Part shown: one piece after another, positions 48,034 to 48,038 of the stretch
Position numbering within the stretch: the stretch's first letter is position 1
Layout: the number at the start of each line of letters is the position of its first letter
Origin: a bacterium
GTDB taxonomy: Bacteria > Vulcanimicrobiota > Vulcanimicrobiia > Vulcanimicrobiales > Vulcanimicrobiaceae
DNA length: 48,038 nt
Direction: 5' to 3'
Assembly (NCBI GenBank): GCA_021790935.1
Contig: JAJYFL010000017.1
Span: forward strand, 1-48,038
Translations under genes and position numbers: made by a program
The notes under the pieces: generated by a model
Seen by the model: only the letters and a program-made list of their open reading frames with translations
Database searches by the model: none
Told to the model about the DNA's origin: nothing

Positions 48034-48038
48034 TCTCT

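Overview
The window is a dense, high-GC bacterial chromosome segment with short intergenic gaps, many 1-4 nt stop/start overlaps and frequent GTG/TTG starts. All of the housekeeping genes are bacterial, and nine tRNAs and an RNase P RNA are present. The gene content fits a deep-branching environmental lineage; Eremiobacterota/Vulcanimicrobiota (WPS-2) is my best guess, with low confidence and no search behind it. No IS element, CRISPR array, prophage or replication origin was recognised.

Layout. 1-3.4 kb: the end of an M3 oligopeptidase, a divergent stalk-domain protein, and a coupled set of YihY-type membrane protein, alpha/beta hydrolase and secreted protein. 3.4-9.9 kb (minus): one long run from a strong promoter at 9884-9913 through yceD, rpmF, fabH, fabD, fabG, acpP, ffh, rpsP, khpA and rimM. 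It couples fatty acid synthesis, SRP targeting and ribosome assembly. 9.9-13.6 kb: an orphan lytic transglycosylase cassette, tRNA-Ile, two secreted proteins (one a CuA-type cupredoxin), two tRNA-Ala and rnpB. 13.6-20.2 kb: DUF1858 and DUF2203 proteins, rapZ-yvcK, a lipoprotein, and a coupled cystathionine beta-synthase/gamma-lyase pair for transsulfuration. 20.2-22.1 kb: a small ORF with a ten-G run and a lower-GC two-gene insert. 22.3-26.3 kb: a 1324-residue protein joining an APC-type transporter, a GH35-like glycosidase and a mutarotase-like domain. 26.3-33.3 kb: tRNA-Leu, aroA, a methyltransferase, small proteins, an M20 amidohydrolase and a GT39-type glycosyltransferase. 33.3-36.4 kb: tRNAs (Ser, Arg, Met, Arg, Ser) interleaved with tadA, a small Cys protein and a two-lobed retropepsin-like protein. 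36.4-48 kb (minus): rpsU, yqeY, nfeD, floA, phoH, ybeY, dgkA-PAP2, corC-like, cdd, recO, ruvX, mltG, DUF1292, an MGDG-synthase-like glycosyltransferase and DoxX. This resembles the Bacillus rpsU-yqeY-yqeZ-floA-phoH-ybeY-dgkA-cdd-recO order joined to a ruvX/DUF1292/mltG group.

The most notable observations are the transporter-glycosidase fusion with an Asp in place of the usual GH35 acid/base Glu, and four genes whose family N-terminus can only be recovered by starting at CTG behind a Shine-Dalgarno-like sequence (phoH, tadA, the MGDG-type glycosyltransferase and a small membrane protein). Also notable are the transglycosylase/Gly-rich/coiled-coil cassette, the low-GC insert and the G-tract ORF.
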